DNA from: Candidatus Pacearchaeota archaeon
GTDB lineage: Archaea > Nanoarchaeota > Nanoarchaeia > Pacearchaeales > GW2011-AR1
Assembly (NCBI GenBank): GCA_023228245.1
Contig: JALOBN010000018.1
Location: 1 to 41,579, forward strand
DNA: 41,579 nt
Reading direction: 5' to 3'
Shown: piece by piece, positions 38,644-41,579 of the stretch
How the letters are laid out: every line of letters starts with the position of its first letter
How positions within the stretch are numbered: position 1 is the stretch's first letter
Program-made: the position numbers and the translations under genes
Notes under the pieces: model-generated
Told to the model about the DNA's origin: nothing
The model's database searches: none
Seen by the model: only the letters and a program-made list of their open reading frames with translations

Positions 38644-38961
38644 ATGCAGTTCACTGACGAGCAGATTCGGGCGGCGGAAGAGAAGGCTTGCTGGCTTATC
38701 GGCTTCAGGGCATCACTCACAACCATTTCGATACTCAGGGCTAACGAGCACTCCTGTTCCAAGCGATTTATCGAGGCGGTCAACCTTCTCCTCGCGGTGC
38801 AGGCGTATGCGGAACCGACATTCCCAAACGGCTATAATTTCCATGTCGGGGAAGGCTTTTGTTGTGGCGAGTTTGTAGATGAAGAACTCGCTCTCGCCGC
38901 CCTATCCGGCAAGCTCTACCCGCAGATCGCCGCTCTGAACAAGGAGGCCGCCGATGAGTAA
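38644..38961 (+). CDS. Hypothetical protein, 105 aa
   Basis: ATG 38644 has AAGGAGC upstream. Begins MQFTDEQIRAAEEKACWLIG; helical, with a CCGEF segment (VGEGFCCGEFVDEELALAAL), ends ALNKEAADE. No family recognised. Its end shares a 17-bp junction sequence with the next gene. Confidence 0.6.
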   Translation: MQFTDEQIRAAEEKACWLIGFRASLTTISILRANEHSCSKRFIEAVNLLLAVQAYAEPTFPNGYNFHVGEGFCCGEFVDEELALAALSGKLYPQIAALNKEAADE

Positions 38962-39280
38962 CAGATATGATGAAAAGCAGACCGTTTCCGATCTGATCTA
39001 TTGCGACGACTCCGAAATCCGAGAGGCTATTCTCAAGCGTTTCCCTGACGCGAAGATCGAGGATGCAAGCGACGATGTTCACGAGAGCCGGGTTGGTGTT
39101 ATGGTCGCAAATTCAAGCATCGAGGAGTGGTTCAACTTTCTTGCCGATGAGGGACTTTGCCGCCTCTCGTTAGGCTTTAGGATAGAGCTGGGATTACATA
39201 AGTCCGATGTTTTCGCAGCGATTCATTATGACGAACGGAAGGCCAAGAAGATGAAGGAGGCCGCCGATGACCCGCGCTGA
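38954..39280 (+). CDS. Hypothetical protein, 108 aa
   Basis: ATG 38954 follows AAGGAGG. Begins MSNRYDEKQTVSDLIYCDDS; acidic, alpha-beta (EEWFNFLADEGLCRLSLGFR). Ends KEAADDPR, on the same 17-bp sequence that starts the gene. No family recognised. Confidence 0.6.
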   Translation: MSNRYDEKQTVSDLIYCDDSEIREAILKRFPDAKIEDASDDVHESRVGVMVANSSIEEWFNFLADEGLCRLSLGFRIELGLHKSDVFAAIHYDERKAKKMKEAADDPR

Positions 39281-39689
39281 AATCAAAGAACATCTTACTA
39301 AAGGAACTGATGTTTGTATGGTCTGCGGGCGAAAACTACTCGGGGAATGGACTGATTATAATGGGCAGATCCGTTGCGTAGATTGCGGAGCGACACATCA
39401 GGTTCTCGGCTGTCATTTGACACGGGAATATCTTCAAGAATTTGATCTTGAGAAAAAGGATATTGCACGGACATACTTCGATCAGCCGGAATCCCTTGAA
39501 ATCCAAAGGGATTATTGGAAAGAAACGAGCAAGAGATTGCCGTTCGGTTGGTTTATGGAAACACCGCCAAACTTGCGGAAATATCACAATGACTTTATCG
39601 CATGGCTTCTTCCGCGAGCGAATGAATACAAAAAACAGTATCCAGACGCTTTTGACTGGGAAGCCGTTGAAGGCTTGAGGAAATCATGA
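39267..39689 (+). CDS. Zinc-ribbon protein, 140 aa
   Basis: Begins MTRAEIKEHLTKGTDVCMVC and continues GRKLLGEWTDYNGQIRCVDC then GATHQVLGCHL: C-x2-C ... C-x2-C zinc ribbon in the first 50 residues, followed by a helical C-terminal domain with conserved Trp (RDYWKETSKRLPFGWFMETP). Such proteins occur in phage early regions. Target unknown. Confidence 0.65.
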   Translation: MTRAEIKEHLTKGTDVCMVCGRKLLGEWTDYNGQIRCVDCGATHQVLGCHLTREYLQEFDLEKKDIARTYFDQPESLEIQRDYWKETSKRLPFGWFMETPPNLRKYHNDFIAWLLPRANEYKKQYPDAFDWEAVEGLRKS

Positions 39690-39772
39690 CCCGCGCTAAG
39701 ATCGTCCTCTGCATCGTCGCCGTCGGCACCTTCCCGTTTTGGGTAAACTGGATCGAAAGCATTTGGAGATAA
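39686..39772 (+). CDS. Membrane mini-protein, 28 aa
   Basis: MTRAKIVLCIVAVGTFPFWV then NWIESIWR. ATGA overlap with the previous stop. The first 12 bases and reading match the start of the gene at 39267 (ATGACCCGCGCT), so its start may derive from a copied junction. One hydrophobic span. Function unknown. Confidence 0.5.
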   Translation: MTRAKIVLCIVAVGTFPFWVNWIESIWR

Positions 39773-39783
39773 CAGGAGGAGAC

Positions 39784-40725
39784 ATGGAAGAGAATAACAA
39801 GCTGCCGGTCGCGCTCTTGAAAAAGCTCGCGGCGATCATGGCCGAGGCGGACTACATCCAGAAAGACAAGCGAAACGAGTTTCACAAATATCGCTATGCC
39901 TCAGAGCAGGCGATCAAGGAGAAACTTCACCCGCTCCTCGTGAAACATGGCGTTCTGTTTTTCCCGATTAGCATTTTACAACAGAGAACCGCGCCGACAA
40001 AAGAGGGCGGCGAATGGTTGAGCGATGTGGCGATTGAGTTTGCTTTCATTGACTCTGAGACAGGCGAGGAGTTGCGCGGAGTCGGCGCGGGGACTGGTAC
40101 GGACAAGGGAGACAAGAGCGTTTACAAGGCGATCACCGGTGCAATCAAATACATTCTGACCACTACTTTCCTCATCCCGACCGGCGATGATCCTGAAGAT
40201 GATGCGAACGAAAAGCCCACGCGGCAACAAGCGAAAGCCGCCACGCCGGAACCTACGGTCAAACAACATCCCACACCAGAGCAGCGAACTCGCCTTGACA
40301 ACTGGCTTGACGCTAACAGGATCGGCGGACAAGAACGCATTGCCCTTTGCGCCGACGCCGCACAACTCTCGCCCGCGCAATTCGAGACGTGGCTTCAGGA
40401 TCAGAGCGACAAGCGCGAGGCCGCGCAATCCGGCAACGGCCAACTCCCGCCGTCGGACACGCCGCAAACCGCGCCCGATAGCGCAAGCCTCGGCCATGTC
40501 AAGCGGCTCGTCGGTGTTGTGAAAAATCTCGGCAAACAACTCATCCAACAGCACGGAGACGATTGGACTCCGGCGCGAATCAAATCAACCATTGAAGAGT
40601 TGACCAGAGGAAAAGCGGACAGCACGGCCAAGTTGGAAGCGTTGCCGCTTGAAACTGTCGAGCCTGTGGCCGTCTGGTTCGAGAATGAAATGGCACGTCT
40701 GAAGCAAACCACGCTAACCCAATAG
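39784..40725 (+). CDS. erf: ERF-family single-strand annealing protein, 313 aa
   Basis: ATG 39784 has AACAGGAGGAGAC upstream, preferred over 39739. N-terminal ERF domain: LAAIMAEADYIQKDKRNEFH, KYRYASEQAIKEKLHPLLVK, GVLFFPI, ETGEELRGVGAGTGTDKGDK, SVYKAITGAIKYILTTTFLI, PTGDDPEDD. This is the complete Erf core (about residues 1-140), which anneals complementary single strands for recombination and circularisation. The C-terminal 170 residues are acidic and helical with a Pro/Gln linker, as in family members that carry an interaction tail. Confidence 0.88.
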   Translation: MEENNKLPVALLKKLAAIMAEADYIQKDKRNEFHKYRYASEQAIKEKLHPLLVKHGVLFFPISILQQRTAPTKEGGEWLSDVAIEFAFIDSETGEELRGVGAGTGTDKGDKSVYKAITGAIKYILTTTFLIPTGDDPEDDANEKPTRQQAKAATPEPTVKQHPTPEQRTRLDNWLDANRIGGQERIALCADAAQLSPAQFETWLQDQSDKREAAQSGNGQLPPSDTPQTAPDSASLGHVKRLVGVVKNLGKQLIQQHGDDWTPARIKSTIEELTRGKADSTAKLEALPLETVEPVAVWFENEMARLKQTTLTQ

Positions 40726-40735
40726 GAGACGGATC

Positions 40736-40912
40736 GTGAAGAAGAAGTACAAAACACGAGTGACCTTTGCCGTGCAGTTTGTGAACGACGGCGAAGCGGA
40801 GACGGCGGCGGAAGCGAAAAGCGCAGCGGAACAGAAGGGGCGCGAGGCGATTGCCAAGCTGAATCCCGCCGCTGTGTACGTGACTTCCACCAAGACCGAG
40901 AAGGTCGGCTGA
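40736..40912 (+). CDS. Small basic protein downstream of ERF, 58 aa
   Basis: GTG 40736 has ATAGGAGACGGATC upstream. VKKKYKTRVTFAVQFVNDGE, then AETAAEAKSAAEQKGREAIA: a beta hairpin followed by an amphipathic helix and final strand (AVYVTSTKTEKVG). Likely co-transcribed with ERF. No family recognised. A possible hairpin (GGCGCGG 40923-40929 with CCGCGCC 40985-40991) spans the following gap. Confidence 0.65.
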   Translation: MKKKYKTRVTFAVQFVNDGEAETAAEAKSAAEQKGREAIAKLNPAAVYVTSTKTEKVG

Positions 40913-40999
40913 CACACAACGCGGCGCGGTAACATCATCCTAACGGGGGATGCTGCGCAATATCCGGCTCAGAAAATAAGCAGGCCGCGCCAAACAATC

Positions 41000-41212
41000 A
41001 TGACAGAATCAAACGACAATCTCCCGAAAGCTATCCGCGAAGGTGTTCTGAGGATCGGCAACATTGAACTTCGCTGTGCCGTCCTCGACAACGGGAAACG
41101 GGTCATTCTTGTGGAGGACATGAATAAATTCGTTGCCGCTCTATGGAGCGGAGAGCTTCTTCTGACGAAAGAGGATGCTGAGAATTTCGCAAAATCGCTT
41201 CGAGAGTTGTAA
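41000..41212 (+). CDS. Hypothetical protein, 70 aa, weakly antirepressor/P63C-like N terminus
   Basis: Begins MTESNDNLPKAIREGVLRIG, NIELRCAVLDNGKRVILVED, MNKFVAALW. The G-xLxIGxIExxCxVLxNGKRVh pattern recalls the N-terminal strand region of P63C-type phage proteins, but the protein is far shorter. No good ribosome site; a structured leader lies upstream. A strong hairpin follows its stop. Confidence 0.55.
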   Translation: MTESNDNLPKAIREGVLRIGNIELRCAVLDNGKRVILVEDMNKFVAALWSGELLLTKEDAENFAKSLREL

Positions 41213-41216
41213 CGCG

Positions 41217-41240
41217 GCGCGGGGCGTGGAATCCCCGCGC
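41217..41240 (+). terminator. Strong GC hairpin after the 70-aa gene
   Basis: GCGCGGGG (41217-41220 plus 41221-41224), 8-base loop, CCCCGCGC (41233-41240). Perfect 8-bp stem, no T-run. Probably ends the ERF operon or protects its 3' end. The following 147 bases up to 41387 hold no clear gene. Confidence 0.6.
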
Positions 41241-41387
41241 AAACCGTCAGGCATGGGTGGCCGATAGGGCAACGCGCTCCGGTGATATAAACACATCGTT
41301 AGGTTCTTCGCCGACCCGCTGCCGAGCGCGGCTGAAGGCGGGCGTACACTGCCGCCCATGTCTGACAAAACCAAGAAAGGAAATGAT

Positions 41388-41579
41388 ATGAAATTTACTA
41401 CTCCCCCTCCCGAACTGATCCCATATACGGAACTCAAGTTTGAAACTTGCTGTTTCGGGAAAGACCCAGACCTCGGTCATGATTGGCAAACCTTCACGAT
41501 GTACGGCAAGGATGCCGACGGCAAGACGTTCAGCATCACCGTTCCGGCCTCATGCGTGTTGCGTCAAGTCACAATCGCC
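41388..41579 (+). CDS. 5' part of the small protein that crosses the contig join
   Basis: First 64 codons of the 69-aa gene completed at 2-145. ATG 41388 has AAGAAAGG six to ten bases upstream. An in-frame ATG at 41358 (MSDKTKKGND then the same protein) is possible; it lies seven bases after TACACT and has no ribosome site, so it would need a leaderless start like those at 16173 and 35198. Confidence 0.7.
   Translation, partial: MKFTTPPPELIPYTELKFETCCFGKDPDLGHDWQTFTMYGKDADGKTFSITVPASCVLRQVTIA
41453..41579. repeat. Terminal direct repeat, right copy (circular overlap)
   Basis: Identical to bases 1-127; see left copy. Coding frame is preserved through the overlap, so the two ends are the same locus. 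Confidence 0.95.

Noticed and set aside
1..41579. Integrase or prophage attachment site
   Set aside because: No tyrosine or serine recombinase is recognisable, and no tRNA-derived att repeat was seen; excisionase-like HTH proteins alone are not enough.

Overview
The window is the complete, circularly permuted genome of a tailed bacteriophage with siphovirus-type gene order, most likely assembled from a metagenome. Bases 1-127 are repeated exactly at 41453-41579, one small gene reads through the join, and 127 bases is the size of a common assembler word length. The real unit is therefore about 41,452 bp. Every gene I can support lies on the + strand, and genes are tightly packed with ATGA/GTGA overlaps and strong AGGAGG ribosome sites. 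The host cannot be named. It is a bacterium with a classical 16S anti-SD, since one leader matches 11 bases of the 16S tail, and with Sec export, since three phage proteins carry signal-like N termini. One of these has an N terminus and a Hydin-type beta domain reminiscent of FCB-group bacteria, but the heavy SD use argues against typical Bacteroidota. No integrase was found.

Layout. (1) 146-725: a gene-free interval packed with mutually compatible RNA helices, interpreted as a large structured RNA. (2) 726-6583: a train of very small early genes, mostly unknown, including an L,D-transpeptidase-like protein, an MmcB-like PD-(D/E)XK protein, single-pass membrane peptides, a lipoprotein, and a zinc-finger gene apparently split by an insertion. 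(3) 6639-8154: replication initiator with an embedded iteron-type origin, then a DnaC-like helicase loader. (4) 8256-16029: small and large terminase, portal, an unexpected glycoside-hydrolase-like protein, and a MuF-type head protein, closed by a good intrinsic terminator. (5) 16173-22681: own promoter, a protease-scaffold-capsid fusion with an internal translation start, a decoration-like protein, a glycosyltransferase-methyltransferase fusion, and connector and completion proteins. (6) 22681-35067: tail terminator, an exported sialidase-like propeller, two paralogous tail tube proteins, tail assembly chaperone with a -1 frameshift, tape measure, distal tail and hub proteins, and a holin/spanin-like membrane cassette. 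(7) 35198-41212: two promoters with nearly leaderless start codons, small HTH proteins, a protein with a ten-copy 27-bp repeat, a membrane gene flanked by 18-bp direct repeats, many small zinc-ribbon and membrane proteins, and an ERF single-strand annealing protein.

How it works together. Circularly read, regions 7, 1, 2 and 3 form the early half (regulation, recombination, host takeover, replication). Regions 4-6 form the late half (packaging, head, tail, lysis). The late half carries an unusual load of carbohydrate-active genes for a siphovirus: a GH-like protein, a GT-MT fusion, an exported propeller and a hub with an inserted sugar-binding-like domain. This suggests a host with a rich glycan surface, or glycosylated virions. 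The strongest candidates for something undescribed are the large RNA at 146-725, the iteron origin inside the initiator gene, the protease-scaffold-capsid polyprotein with internal start, and the GT-MT and exported-propeller genes in the virion operon.
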